From an uncultured Bacteroidota bacterium (GTDB lineage: Bacteria > Bacteroidota > Bacteroidia > B-17B0 > Aurantibacillaceae), in assembly GCA_903834765.1 (NCBI GenBank), contig CAILKE010000044.1, positions 1 through 37,984 of the forward strand: a DNA stretch of 37,984 bases, given 5' to 3'. The translations under genes and the position numbers were made by a program. Positions 7,664 to 15,652 of the stretch are shown one piece after another (the first letter of the stretch is position 1; every line of letters starts with the position of its first letter). The notes beneath the pieces were generated by a model. That model did no database searches. It saw nothing but the letters and a program-made list of their open reading frames with translations, and was not told the DNA's origin.

Positions 7664-8123
7664 AAAAATAAATCAGCAACCTAAAGCTTATATTATTTCT
7701 AATCCATCACATAAAAATATGGATAGTACAATTCAATTGTTACGCATTATTATTAAGGATCAGGAAACTAAAATAGATTTTGGCTATCAGGCAGGCGAAT
7801 ATGCAGATGGGGGTTGGATACACATTAAACCCGAAACCTTTATACGAACTAAACAAATGATGGAAACGATTGAAAAGTCGATTCATCCTAAAAAAGAAGG
7901 CACAAAATATTTTCTAATTAAGGCAACTAATATCCCTTATGGGCCAGAGAAACTTCATTTCAATTCAACAATAGAATGGCGCTATTTTTCACTACACTTT
8001 CCAAGATTACCAGAAGGCACACGATCATTTAATTTAATTGAAAGCGAATTTGGTGATAAAGATGAATTCAATTTTTATAATATTAGATTGGATGAAGAAG
8101 AGAAAATATCAATGATTTATTGA
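7656..8123 (+). CDS. Conserved hypothetical protein coupled to the WYL regulator
   Basis: 155 aa from ATG 7656, inside the last codons of the WYL gene (ATGAATAA overlap). A TTG two codons earlier is possible but less likely. No signal peptide is seen. Visible segments are MDSTIQLLRIIIKDQETKIDF, GYQAGEYADGGWIHIKPETFI and the C-terminal WRYFSLHFPRLPEGTRSFNLIE. This combination (DFGYQ, GGWIHI, WRYFSLHFPPLP) looks like a recurrent Bacteroidota domain of beta-sandwich type with no known function; that is from memory of sequence style, not a search. The unit ends at the strong terminator at 8225-8258. Confidence 0.6.
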   Translation: MNKKINQQPKAYIISNPSHKNMDSTIQLLRIIIKDQETKIDFGYQAGEYADGGWIHIKPETFIRTKQMMETIEKSIHPKKEGTKYFLIKATNIPYGPEKLHFNSTIEWRYFSLHFPRLPEGTRSFNLIESEFGDKDEFNFYNIRLDEEEKISMIY

Positions 8124-8224
8124 TTTTATGTCTTGATTTTTGTATAAAAAAATAAATCATAAAAAATAATTTTCAGTCAAAATACTAAATAAAAATAAAA
8201 ATTTACGAATTTTATTGTATTATA

Positions 8225-8258
8225 AATCAATTAGTTACATCACTAATTGATTTTTTTT
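8225..8258 (+). terminator. Strong intrinsic terminator after the WYL unit
   Basis: A perfect 11-bp stem, AATCAATTAGT and ACTAATTGATT, closes a 6-nt loop (TACATC) and runs straight into eight T residues (8251-8258). It separates the WYL unit from the following DUF932/AAA+ unit. Confidence 0.85.
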
Positions 8259-8276
8259 GACTAATTAACAGTAAAC

Positions 8277-8311
8277 CGTATTAACAATACGTTTTACATT
8301 ATATAGCTTTG
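8277..8311 (+). promoter_or_regulatory. Promoter with operator-like palindrome for the DUF932/AAA+ unit
   Basis: TAGCTTTG at 8304-8311 is an exact TAnnTTTG -7 element. No TTG -33 box sits at the right distance; instead a perfect inverted repeat CGTATT-aac-AATACG (8277-8291) occupies that position. A regulator bound there would act directly on transcription. Confidence 0.55.
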
Positions 8312-8316
8312 TTGCG

Positions 8317-8344
8317 GAAATCAGAATCAATAATACCTGATTTC
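8317..8344 (+). promoter_or_regulatory. Hairpin at the very 5' end of the predicted leader
   Basis: GAAATCAG (8317-8324) and CTGATTTC (8337-8344) form a perfect 8-bp stem with a 12-nt loop, starting about 6 nt after the -7 element. Bases 8345-8382 then lead to the ATG. It could stabilise the transcript or be an operator. There is no T-run, so it is not a terminator. Confidence 0.45.
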
Positions 8345-8382
8345 TAAAGTAAAATATAAATAAATATAAAAAACTAAAAATC

Positions 8383-8793
8383 ATGAAAACACAAAAGACA
8401 AAATTTATCATCCTACAAGTTTTAGCAATCCTAACAATTAATTACTTAATACTAATTGATGAAGGATTTATATTTAAAACACATTGGAAACCTACATTCA
8501 TTTTTGCTCTTACCTTTTTCCACTTAGGAGTTTTTAGTTCGCTTTATGCAACTATCATTTCTAAATCCATTTCTAGTGAAAAAGAAAATTTCCTGTTCAA
8601 TTTCAATATGTTTTTTTATTTAAGTTTTGTTGGCTTATTACTTTATCATAATTGCCAAGTACAATCAAATAACCTTATTTCATATTACGGCATTGGTCTA
8701 TTTATGCTCTTTAATTCAATCGTTGTTTTATTTGAAACATTCGAATCCTATAAAAAATATAAATTGTCTTTATTAATAAATGCTAAAAACTAA
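8383..8793 (+). CDS. Small four-helix membrane protein
   Basis: 136 aa with four hydrophobic segments: FIILQVLAILTINYLILI (8-25), FIFALTFFHLGVFSSLYATI (about 36-55), FNMFFYLSFVGLLLYH (about 70-85) and GIGLFMLFNSIVVLFETF (about 98-115). There is no lipobox or cleavable signal. The family is not recognised. It is the first gene of a new transcription unit, and its stop lies 7 bp before the preferred ATG of the DUF932 gene, so co-transcription is very likely. It might anchor the DUF932/AAA+ proteins at the membrane, but nothing in the sequence proves that. Confidence 0.65.
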   Translation: MKTQKTKFIILQVLAILTINYLILIDEGFIFKTHWKPTFIFALTFFHLGVFSSLYATIISKSISSEKENFLFNFNMFFYLSFVGLLLYHNCQVQSNNLISYYGIGLFMLFNSIVVLFETFESYKKYKLSLLINAKN

Positions 8794-8800
8794 AAAAATC

Positions 8801-9643
8801 ATGAGAACAGATCTTCAATCAACTATTAAATGGGATATTAGGCTTGAACCAGTTACAATTAACAGTTACCTCAACACAGGAAAAAAAGCCATCATTAGAA
8901 ACGATAACAATCAACTATTAAGTATTGTTGGTAAACATTACGAACCAATAACAAATTCGCAACTATTAGAATTTACTGATAAACTAACCAAAACTGGTGA
9001 ATTCAAATTAAAAGGATTTGACGAATTAAATAATGGAAAAATAATTCTCGCTTTTTTACAAAACACAAATCCGAACTTAACAATAAATGGCTGCAAAAAT
9101 GAAGAATACTTATTTATAGGAAATTCGTTTGATGGCACTAAACGCTTTCATATTGGAACAGCTTCAAATCTTATTAGATGTGCTAATCAATTTTCATCTT
9201 CCTTAAAAGTATTTTCAAAAAAACATACTACATATACCGACCTCAATGAATTTGAAATTAATAACATTATTAAAAGCTATAAAACTAAAAAAGGAATCTT
9301 ATATGAATCCTTTAACGGAATGGAAAGCGTGAGAGTTGATGAAAGTGCTGTTAATCAATTAATAAAGGAAATTTATACAATGCTTTCAAGCGATAGTAAA
9401 GCCATTAGAAAAAAAGATTGGCATAATAGCCCATCCATGCTAAATCTTCATCAGTCGATTGAACGCGAAATGAAAGATTTAGGAAATAATGCTTTTGCTT
9501 TGTTTAATGGCGTAACCTGGTACACCACTCACGAAATGAGGAAAACAGATGCTTTGCATAGTCACATAAACGGAACTGCTAATATAATCAATCAAAAAGC
9601 CTATCGCTTTTGTAATAATCTTAAAAAAATTGGTAACTCATAA
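8801..9643 (+). CDS. DUF932 (phage/plasmid-like) protein
   Basis: 280 aa from ATG 8801; an upstream in-frame ATG at 8780 overlaps the previous gene and is less likely. The layout matches DUF932: the N-terminal strand NQLLSIVGKHYEPITNSQLLEF, the central IILAFLQNTN and YLFIGNSFDGTKRFHIGT, then CANQFSS and a helical C-terminus ending in NNAFALFNGVTWYTTHEM. DUF932 proteins occur on phages, plasmids and genomic islands and have no established biochemical role. The gene is flanked by a membrane protein and an AAA+ ATPase in the same direction, which suggests one functional unit of mobile or accessory origin. Confidence 0.8.
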   Translation: MRTDLQSTIKWDIRLEPVTINSYLNTGKKAIIRNDNNQLLSIVGKHYEPITNSQLLEFTDKLTKTGEFKLKGFDELNNGKIILAFLQNTNPNLTINGCKNEEYLFIGNSFDGTKRFHIGTASNLIRCANQFSSSLKVFSKKHTTYTDLNEFEINNIIKSYKTKKGILYESFNGMESVRVDESAVNQLIKEIYTMLSSDSKAIRKKDWHNSPSMLNLHQSIEREMKDLGNNAFALFNGVTWYTTHEMRKTDALHSHINGTANIINQKAYRFCNNLKKIGNS

Positions 9644-9712
9644 AATCTGACCTAGCCACTACCCTGCCTAAAAAAATGTATTTAAAATTTATAATGATAA
9701 CTAATAAATAAA

Positions 9713-10804
9713 ATGAGTAAAATAAATAAAGATAAAATTGAAAAATCTATATTCTCAGAATTAGATTTAACTACAATGTTTAATAGTAATAGAGTTATAC
9801 AGCCTTATAAAATGTACTATGATGTCAATAAGGTGATATGTAATAGAATAATATTCTACCATGCAGATCATGAAAAATTATTTCATACCCTTATAGAAAA
9901 ATATAAAATACAAGAAAAGAATGTTATTTCAACACAAAGGTTTAATAAAAAAACAGGACAGTTTTGTTATTCAAGTTTTTTAATTCCTCTATCTGCTGAT
10001 TTGTGGGTGTTTCATGGCCCAGGGGAACAAGAGCAAGATGGTACTATTATTTTATATTCTGCCGAAACCCCAAAAGAAAAAGTGACGATGCTTCAAGATG
10101 ATGTCAAAAGCTTTGAAGAAGAAAGAAATAGTAAGGGAAAAATTTATTTAATACATAAATTTGATTATGGCTTTGATTTAAAATCATACGATGTGGCAGA
10201 AACCGAATGCGATATTAAAAGAAACTATAACGATGATTTTGAAGAAATAGATAACCGAATTGTTAATAGATTAAATAAAGTAAACGACAAAGGACTTGTA
10301 TTATTGCATGGTAAACCAGGAACTGGCAAAACATCTTATATCAGGTATTTAACAAAAAAGGTAAAAAAAAGAATGATTTTTCTTTCACCTGAAGTATCAC
10401 AATATATATCATCCCCTGAATTTATTACCATTTTAAGTCAATATCCAAATTCAATCATAATTATTGAAGATGCTGAAAACGTTATTAAAACAAGGAAATC
10501 TGGTGGTTCATCGGCTATATCAAATTTATTAAACTTAACAGACGGGCTTTTAGCTGATTGCCTTAAAATACAGTTAATCTGTTCATTTAATACAGATGTT
10601 TCTCAAATAGATAAAGCATTATTGCGAAAGGGACGTTTAATTGCCATGTATGAGTTTAATGAACTAAAGCAACAAAAAGCAAATAGCTTAGCACTTTCCT
10701 TAGGTAAAGAAGTTTATATAACTAAGGATGCCACTTTAGCTGATATTTTTAATGTGGAAGAAGTAGGAACCAAGGAAGAATCATATGCTAAAATTGGATA
10801 TTAA
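9713..10804 (+). CDS. AAA+ ATPase, BCS1/CDC48-like
   Basis: 363 aa. The N-terminal domain (1-185) is not recognised and contains SSFLIPLSADLWVFHGPGE. A complete AAA+ core follows: Walker A HGKPGTGKTS (199-208), Walker B SIIIIEDAE (247-255), sensor 1 ICSFNTD (289-295) and an arginine-finger region LLRKGRLI (303-310) ahead of a short lid. The order and the LLRKGR motif are those of classical AAA proteins such as BCS1 and CDC48, which remodel or translocate proteins. All catalytic residues look intact. It lies 69 bp after the DUF932 gene in the same orientation. Client protein unknown. Confidence 0.8.
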   Translation: MSKINKDKIEKSIFSELDLTTMFNSNRVIQPYKMYYDVNKVICNRIIFYHADHEKLFHTLIEKYKIQEKNVISTQRFNKKTGQFCYSSFLIPLSADLWVFHGPGEQEQDGTIILYSAETPKEKVTMLQDDVKSFEEERNSKGKIYLIHKFDYGFDLKSYDVAETECDIKRNYNDDFEEIDNRIVNRLNKVNDKGLVLLHGKPGTGKTSYIRYLTKKVKKRMIFLSPEVSQYISSPEFITILSQYPNSIIIIEDAENVIKTRKSGGSSAISNLLNLTDGLLADCLKIQLICSFNTDVSQIDKALLRKGRLIAMYEFNELKQQKANSLALSLGKEVYITKDATLADIFNVEEVGTKEESYAKIGY

Positions 10805-10857
10805 AAATTAAATAAATAATTGACCAAAAAATATATCAACAATTAAAATCAAAAATT

Positions 10858-11055
10858 ATGACAAAAGTAATTTTAACAAGCAGCAACGATTTAAAAAAAC
10901 TATTATTAGAATTACAAAGTGACGAAGATATAGATGTGGTATATGAAAATAAACCGTTATCATATCCTTGCATGGCCGTTCATTATTACTCTGATGATGT
11001 TGATTTCGGTGGTAATTACCAAATATGCTTTGTATATCCTTCGGATTTCAAATAA
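10858..11055 (+). CDS. Small hypothetical protein, 65 aa
   Basis: Acidic 65-residue protein, with an ATG 53 bp after the AAA+ gene. It has an N-terminal strand-helix (KVILTSSNDLKKLLLELQ) and a C-terminal beta-rich part with HYYSDDVDFGGNYQICFVYP. No signal peptide is present. Codon use looks like that of its neighbours, and the frame starts with a normal ATG, which supports a real gene. It is probably the last gene of the DUF932/AAA+ unit. Function unknown; an adaptor or regulator is possible. Confidence 0.5.
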   Translation: MTKVILTSSNDLKKLLLELQSDEDIDVVYENKPLSYPCMAVHYYSDDVDFGGNYQICFVYPSDFK

Positions 11056-11132
11056 TATAATATCATTGCAAAAGATTAAAAAGAGATTAATGCTCAACAA
11101 AATAAATTCATTATAATTTAAAACTTCAAAAC

Positions 11133-12491
11133 ATGCAAATACTGCTTATCATCCTAATTGGATTAGCCATACTAAATTTAATTTTAGTAATTGTATTTAA
11201 AGCTAAACCTAACACTCAAAACCATGAATTAACATTAAAAATTGATTCATTGGATAAAAGCCTCCAAAAAATAGAATCTAATTTGAAAGAAGATTTTAAA
11301 ATTAACCGCGAAGAAAATACAAACCTTGCAAAGGATAATCGCGTTGAGTTAAATAATACGCTGAAAGATCTCAAAAAAGAATTAACGGATACCTTAAAAG
11401 AGATTAATGAAAAAGCTCAAAAGGATAACACGTTAATGCGCGACTCAGTAGTCAATTCTTTTAAGAGTTTTGAAGAAAGCTTCGATAAAAATGTGCGTTC
11501 ATTTAACGACTTGCAGCGCGATAAGTTTAACGAGTTAAACGAAAAACAAAATAAGTTAGTGGAAGGCACAGAAAAAAAGTTAGAATCAATTAGAATAACT
11601 GTTGAAGAAAAATTAGAAAAAACATTGAGTGAACGTTTGGGACAAAGCTTTGAAACCGTTGGCAAACAATTAATAGAAGTGCAAAAAGGTTTAGGTGAAA
11701 TGCAAAATCTTGCACAAGATGTGGGCGGACTTAAAAAGGTACTAAGCAATGTGAAAATGCGAGGCGGCATCGGCGAAGTGCAATTAGCGATGTTATTAGA
11801 ACAAGTATTAGCACCTGAGCAATACCAAGCTAATGTGAAAACTAAAGAAGGTAGTTCAGATTTAGTAGAGTTTGCAATTAAATTGCCAGGACGTGATGAA
11901 GCTAACTCTTGTGTGTGGTTGCCTGTAGATGCTAAGTTCCCAAAAGATGTTTACGAACAATTACAAACAGCTTATGAAATTGGCGATATGCCAGCCATTG
12001 AGACAGCCCAAAAGAATTTAGAAAACACCATTAAGCGAATGGCAAAAGACATACACGATAAATACATCGACCCACCAAACACTACTGATTTTGGCATTAT
12101 GTTTTTACCCTTTGAAGGCATCTATGCAGAAGTAGTTCGTAAAGCAAGTTTATTGGAAGACTTACAACGTAACTATAAAATTATTGTAACTGGCCCAACA
12201 ACATTAGCTGCTATTTTAAACAGTTTACAAATGGGCTTTAAAACCTTAGCCATCCAAAAACGCAGTGGCGAAGTATGGAAAGTTTTAGGTGCTGTAAAAA
12301 AAGAGTTTGAAAACTTTGGTGGCCTCATGCAAAAAGCACAAGGAAACATACAAACTGGCTTAAACCAATTGGATGATGTGATTGGGAAACGTTCACGAGC
12401 CATACAACGAACTCTAAAAAATATTGAAACCGCCACACAAGGTGATACCAATCTAATATTACCAGAAAGTGATGATTTGAGTGAAGAGTAA
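11133..12491 (+). CDS. rmuC: DNA recombination protein RmuC
   Basis: 452 aa, usual length for RmuC. An N-terminal membrane anchor (LLIILIGLAILNLILVIVF, 3-21) precedes a long coiled coil rich in Lys and Glu (about 30-190) and the RmuC nuclease-like domain (about 195-420). That domain contains NVKMRGGIGEVQLAMLLEQV, LPGRDE, WLPVDAKFPKD and the diagnostic FGIMFLPFEGIYAEVVR, followed by TGPTTLAAILNSLQMGFKTL. RmuC restrains inversion at short inverted repeats and is thought to process DNA structures. It stands alone by spacing, 77 bp after the small gene. Assignment is secure; the catalytic mechanism is not established for the family. Confidence 0.95.
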   Translation: MQILLIILIGLAILNLILVIVFKAKPNTQNHELTLKIDSLDKSLQKIESNLKEDFKINREENTNLAKDNRVELNNTLKDLKKELTDTLKEINEKAQKDNTLMRDSVVNSFKSFEESFDKNVRSFNDLQRDKFNELNEKQNKLVEGTEKKLESIRITVEEKLEKTLSERLGQSFETVGKQLIEVQKGLGEMQNLAQDVGGLKKVLSNVKMRGGIGEVQLAMLLEQVLAPEQYQANVKTKEGSSDLVEFAIKLPGRDEANSCVWLPVDAKFPKDVYEQLQTAYEIGDMPAIETAQKNLENTIKRMAKDIHDKYIDPPNTTDFGIMFLPFEGIYAEVVRKASLLEDLQRNYKIIVTGPTTLAAILNSLQMGFKTLAIQKRSGEVWKVLGAVKKEFENFGGLMQKAQGNIQTGLNQLDDVIGKRSRAIQRTLKNIETATQGDTNLILPESDDLSEE

Positions 12492-12668
12492 AAAATATTA
12501 AATCGTAAATCTTAAATGCAGGATTAAGTAATTTTCATTATTTTTAGGAATAATAACCCAAAATAGTTTTTACTAATAAGTGCCCTAATAATGCTGATAA
12601 AAAACAAAGGTTTTCAAAATTGGCTATTAAAGAATACAACTTGAAAATACGAATTAACAAATTTAAAA

Positions 12669-13469
12669 ATGAATAACACTTCCTTTTTATTACTAAAAAA
12701 TAACAGTTATAAACTAATTAGTATCTTTTTGATATTAATAATTTCAATTTGTTTAGTATCATGCCAAAGTATTCCAAGTGAAAATATTGGACAAAATTTC
12801 AATTTAGAGAAATTAAAGATTGACAAAGTCACTAACAATTTCAATACACAAAAGGGAAATTTAAGTGCTGTTGATGTTTCAAAGCAATCAGAAAATTATC
12901 AAGAAATAGAATGCGAAGAGGAAGGAAATGCTGTTTCTGTAAAAATAAAAGAATTAAATATTTTAAAAAACAGAATGAAGTTTCCTTTAGAAAACGATTT
13001 CGATAAAAATATTACACTTGCAAAAATGTTAAATGGCGGAAATGATATTAACAGGTGGTCGATAAAGAAGGCTGCAAGGATTTCAGGTTATGTATATGAT
13101 GTAAAACCAGGAGGAGTAGAAACGTGTAATTGCAAAAGCAAAGAAATAGATAAGCGAGATACTCACATTGAAATAATAATGGATCCAAACAATGGCGGAA
13201 AATCTAAACGAGTAATCGTAGAGGTAACTTCAAGGATAAGAAAAATTATGCAGGCCAAAGGATTGAATTGGAGTACAAAAAACATACGCGACAGGTATTT
13301 AGGAAGATTTGTTGAATTAGAAGGTTGGATGTTATTTGATATGGAGCATGCAAATGCAGCAGAAAATACCAACCCTGGAAGACCTCGAAATTGGCGAGCA
13401 ACTGCATGGGAAATTCACCCAATAACAAACATCAAACTGTTAGACAAAAATCCTAATCTATTTCATTAG
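12669..13469 (+). CDS. Lipoprotein with conserved unknown domain
   Basis: 266 aa. A lipoprotein signal peptide (core LISIFLILIISICLV with lipobox LVSC) predicts an acylated Cys at residue 32. After a low-complexity spacer, residues about 95-260 form a compact domain: MKFPLENDFDKNITLAKMLN, KAARISGYVYDVKPGG, ETCNCKS, RDTHIEIIMDP, RVIVEVTSRI, GRFVELEGWMLFD, EHANAAENT and RATAWEIHPITNIK. The GYV and THIE strands with WEIHPIT resemble an OB-like barrel that I have seen in other bacterial proteins, without a firm name. Likely located in the outer or inner membrane facing the periplasm. Function unknown. Confidence 0.65.
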   Translation: MNNTSFLLLKNNSYKLISIFLILIISICLVSCQSIPSENIGQNFNLEKLKIDKVTNNFNTQKGNLSAVDVSKQSENYQEIECEEEGNAVSVKIKELNILKNRMKFPLENDFDKNITLAKMLNGGNDINRWSIKKAARISGYVYDVKPGGVETCNCKSKEIDKRDTHIEIIMDPNNGGKSKRVIVEVTSRIRKIMQAKGLNWSTKNIRDRYLGRFVELEGWMLFDMEHANAAENTNPGRPRNWRATAWEIHPITNIKLLDKNPNLFH

Positions 13470-13642
13470 AATTACAATCATTTTTAATCGTTTTCAGTAG
13501 ATTTCTTGCAATATTAAGAAAGAAGGAATAAGATAGTTTTATCATCCTTTTAATTTTGGTGAAATTTCTTTTCTTTTGGGGAAATCCTAGTAAAATGAAA
13601 AACGGTTAAATACGATATATTCTGATATTTGCTAAAAACTAA

Positions 13643-13676
13643 AAAGCCTTGTAAAAACTGTGTTTTACAAGGCTTT
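13643..13676 (-). terminator. Intrinsic terminator of the tRNA-Lys gene
   Basis: A perfect 14-bp stem (AAAGCCTTGTAAAA with TTTTACAAGGCTTT, loop ACTGTG) lies 25 bp past the tRNA 3' end. On the minus strand it is followed by TTTTTAGTTTTTAG. The lipoprotein gene converges from the other side and may also use it. Confidence 0.8.
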
Positions 13677-13700
13677 GATGTGTGTTGCTTTCGCAAAGTG

Positions 13701-13773
13701 TGATCCCGCTGGGATTCGAACCCAGGGCCCATACATTAAAAGTGTATTGCTCTACCAGCTGAGCTACGGAATC
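13701..13773 (-). tRNA. tRNA-Lys (anticodon TTT)
   Basis: Read on the minus strand, the sequence folds as a cloverleaf. The acceptor arm is GATTCCG with CGGGATC (one G-T pair). The D arm is GCTC-AGCTGGTA-GAGC. The anticodon stem ATACA/TGTAT encloses CTTTTAA, giving anticodon TTT for lysine. The T arm is CTGGG-TTCGAAT-CCCAG and the discriminator is A. The CCA end is not encoded. A promoter at 13811-13842 and a terminator at 13643-13676 fit a single-gene unit. Confidence 0.95.
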
Positions 13774-13810
13774 ATTGAATTGTAAAGAACGTTTCTACTA
13801 ATTCGGGGTG

Positions 13811-13842
13811 CAAATATAGAAAGCTATTTGAAACTAACAAAA
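13811..13842 (-). promoter_or_regulatory. Predicted promoter of tRNA-Lys
   Basis: On the minus strand, TATATTTG (13818-13811) is an exact TAnnTTTG -7 element. TTTTG (13842-13838) lies 19 bp upstream as the -33 box. Transcription would start about 30 nt before the mature tRNA 5' end. Confidence 0.7.
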
Positions 13843-13877
13843 TTTATTTTGCTTTTTTTTTATTTCTTTTGAAAGGC

Positions 13878-13908
13878 TTGTTTTTAAAGGCTTTAAACTT
13901 TATTTTTA
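13878..13908 (+). promoter_or_regulatory. Predicted promoter of the Kdo/Kdo8N operon
   Basis: TTG at 13878-13880 and TATTTTTA at 13901-13908 are 20 bp apart and match the -33 and -7 boxes, except that the last G is A. The start point would fall almost on the ATG at 13918, giving a leaderless or very short leader transcript. Confidence 0.5.
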
Positions 13909-13917
13909 TACCTCATT

Positions 13918-14379
13918 ATGGACTTTATACCACAAATAAATTTATTAAGCGGCTTTTCTAATTTTAAATTCGGCCAAACAATTGCAGAAGCAGAATTAGT
14001 ATTTGGTAAACCCGAAGAAACTCAAATATTAGATGATACTATTTTAGAAACATCTTGCACAGTTCTTCATTACTGGGAGTTTGGATTCTCTCTATTCTTC
14101 GACAATAAAAATTTAAAAAAATTCAGCAGTGTAGAAGTTGACAATGATGAAACTACCCTGTTTTCTGAAATGGTTTTTAAACTGAAAGAAACACAACTCA
14201 TTGATTTAATGAAACTAAACGGCTATCTTCTGACAGATAGCGAACAGCAGGAATGGGGAGAGAAACGTATTAGTTTTGATGACGCTGGCTTAGATTGTTA
14301 TTTTGAAAATGGAAAATTAGTCTCTATCAACTTTGGCGTGATTGACGATATCAATAACTACGTATTTTTACCAAATTAA
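13918..14379 (+). CDS. Conserved hypothetical protein at the head of the kdn operon
   Basis: 153-aa acidic soluble protein with no signal peptide or membrane segment. Visible pattern: NLLSGFSNFKFGQTIAEAEL followed by VFGKPEE, then HYWEFGFSLFFD, KKFSSVEVDNDETTLF, LKETQLIDLMKLNGY, EWGEKRISFDDAGLDCYF and GKLVSINFG. The F-G-x-T-x-x-E-A-x-x-x-F-G-K-P-E opening is typical of small beta-sandwich domains that measure or bind something, but I cannot name the family. It precedes kdnA by 64 bp in the same direction and may share its promoter. A direct role in Kdo8N synthesis is not shown. Confidence 0.6.
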   Translation: MDFIPQINLLSGFSNFKFGQTIAEAELVFGKPEETQILDDTILETSCTVLHYWEFGFSLFFDNKNLKKFSSVEVDNDETTLFSEMVFKLKETQLIDLMKLNGYLLTDSEQQEWGEKRISFDDAGLDCYFENGKLVSINFGVIDDINNYVFLPN

Positions 14380-14443
14380 TTAAGCATGAAAATATTCTGC
14401 AGAAATACTAAAAATTAAAACCAACAACTAAAAACTATTTAAG

Positions 14444-15652
14444 ATGCCTGGAACAGAATTATTTGGCGCAGAAGAGCGCAAGGAAATTGAAGATGTGTTA
14501 TCAACGGGAATCATGTTCCGTTTTAATCATGATGCACAGCGTAATAACATCTGGAAAGCAAAAGATTTTGAAGCAGAAGCTAAAAAAATAACTGGGGCAA
14601 AATATGCCTTAGCAGTATCTAACGGTTCTGCTGCTATTTTAGCAGCTTTAGCGGCAAGTGGTATTGGAACTGGAGACGAAGTTATTTGTCCACCATTTAC
14701 ATACATCGCTACTATCGAAGCTGTTTTAATGTTAGGCGCTTTACCTGTGTTTGCTGAAATTGATGAGACGTTGTGCCTAAGCGCTGAAGGCATCAAAAAA
14801 GCAATCACTCCAAAAACAAAAGCAGTATGTTTAGTGCACATGTGCGGAGGTAATGCTAACATGGACGAAATTATGGCTGTTGTTAAACAACATAACTTAA
14901 AATTAGTGGAAGATGCAGGACAAGCATTTGCAGCTTCATACAAAGGAACAGCTACTGGATTATTTGGCAGTGCAGGTGCCTATTCTTTCGATTTCTTTAA
15001 AATAGCTACTGCCGGTGAAGGCGGTATTTTTGTAACAAACGATGAGGCAATTTATAAATTAGCAGATAGTTATTGCGATCATGGTCACGACCATGTTGGT
15101 AATAACCGTGGAATGGAAAATCATCCAATCATTGGATTCAATTACCGTATCTCTGAATTACATGCCGCAGTTGGTGCCGCGCAAACACGCAAAGTTCCAG
15201 CCATCCGCGAAGCTAACTTAAAAAACAAAGCATTCTTACAGAAAGAGCTATCTAAAATAGAAGGCATTAGCTTCTCTAAATTAGGTGATGAGAACGGAGA
15301 CTCTGGAACATTCTTAAATATTTTAATGCCTGATACTGAAACTGCTAAGCGCACTGTTGATGAGTTTAATAACGCTGGCGTTGGAGGCTTTAATTACTGG
15401 TTTACAAACATGTATCACTTTATCAATCAATGGGAACATATAAAGGGTTTGAAAACAGCTTCTAAATTGGCGATTCAAGTGTTAGGTGCTCCTCAAGATT
15501 ATCATAATTTAGATATACCTAAAACGCAAGCAGTTGTTGGCCGTTTAATTTCTTTTGGTATTCGTTGCACTTGGACCGAAGAAGAATTAAAAACCTTAGC
15601 TGCAAAAATTTCTGAATGTGCAACTAAGGCACTAAAGCCTGTTAATGCATAA
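14444..15652 (+). CDS. kdnA: 8-amino-3,8-dideoxy-D-manno-octulosonate transaminase KdnA
   Basis: 402-aa PLP-dependent enzyme of the DegT/DnrJ/EryC1 family. Key features are NGSAAILAALAASGIG at the cofactor phosphate site (60-75), VEDAGQAFAASYKG with D157 for the pyridine nitrogen, and SFDFFKIATAGEGG with the Schiff-base K186. The family has many sugar aminotransferases, but the combination with an iron-type alcohol dehydrogenase and kdsA in one operon matches the KdnA/KdnB pair of Shewanella, which converts Kdo to 8-amino-Kdo. KdnA would transfer an amino group (glutamate donor in the known enzyme) to the C8 aldehyde made by KdnB. The stop overlaps the next ATG (TAATG), so translation is coupled to the DUF6922 gene. 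Confidence 0.88.
   Translation: MPGTELFGAEERKEIEDVLSTGIMFRFNHDAQRNNIWKAKDFEAEAKKITGAKYALAVSNGSAAILAALAASGIGTGDEVICPPFTYIATIEAVLMLGALPVFAEIDETLCLSAEGIKKAITPKTKAVCLVHMCGGNANMDEIMAVVKQHNLKLVEDAGQAFAASYKGTATGLFGSAGAYSFDFFKIATAGEGGIFVTNDEAIYKLADSYCDHGHDHVGNNRGMENHPIIGFNYRISELHAAVGAAQTRKVPAIREANLKNKAFLQKELSKIEGISFSKLGDENGDSGTFLNILMPDTETAKRTVDEFNNAGVGGFNYWFTNMYHFINQWEHIKGLKTASKLAIQVLGAPQDYHNLDIPKTQAVVGRLISFGIRCTWTEEELKTLAAKISECATKALKPVNA

Noticed and set aside
8317-8344. Leader hairpin read as a riboswitch or attenuator
   Set aside because: One simple stem with no conserved aptamer core and no T-run; nothing matches a known riboswitch class.
10934-11116. 60-codon frame overlapping the 65-aa gene in another frame
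   Set aside because: It overlaps a better supported frame that starts with ATG at the expected spacing after the AAA+ gene; the alternative protein has no domain-like pattern.
11417-11770. 117-codon minus-strand frame inside rmuC
   Set aside because: Fully antisense to a secure rmuC. Its Ser/Phe/Leu-rich composition is what the reverse strand of Glu/Lys-rich coiled coil produces.
14527-14943. 138-codon minus-strand frame inside kdnA
   Set aside because: Antisense to a conserved enzyme. Composition rich in Ala, Ser and Pro reflects the reverse of Ala/Gly codons; no promoter.
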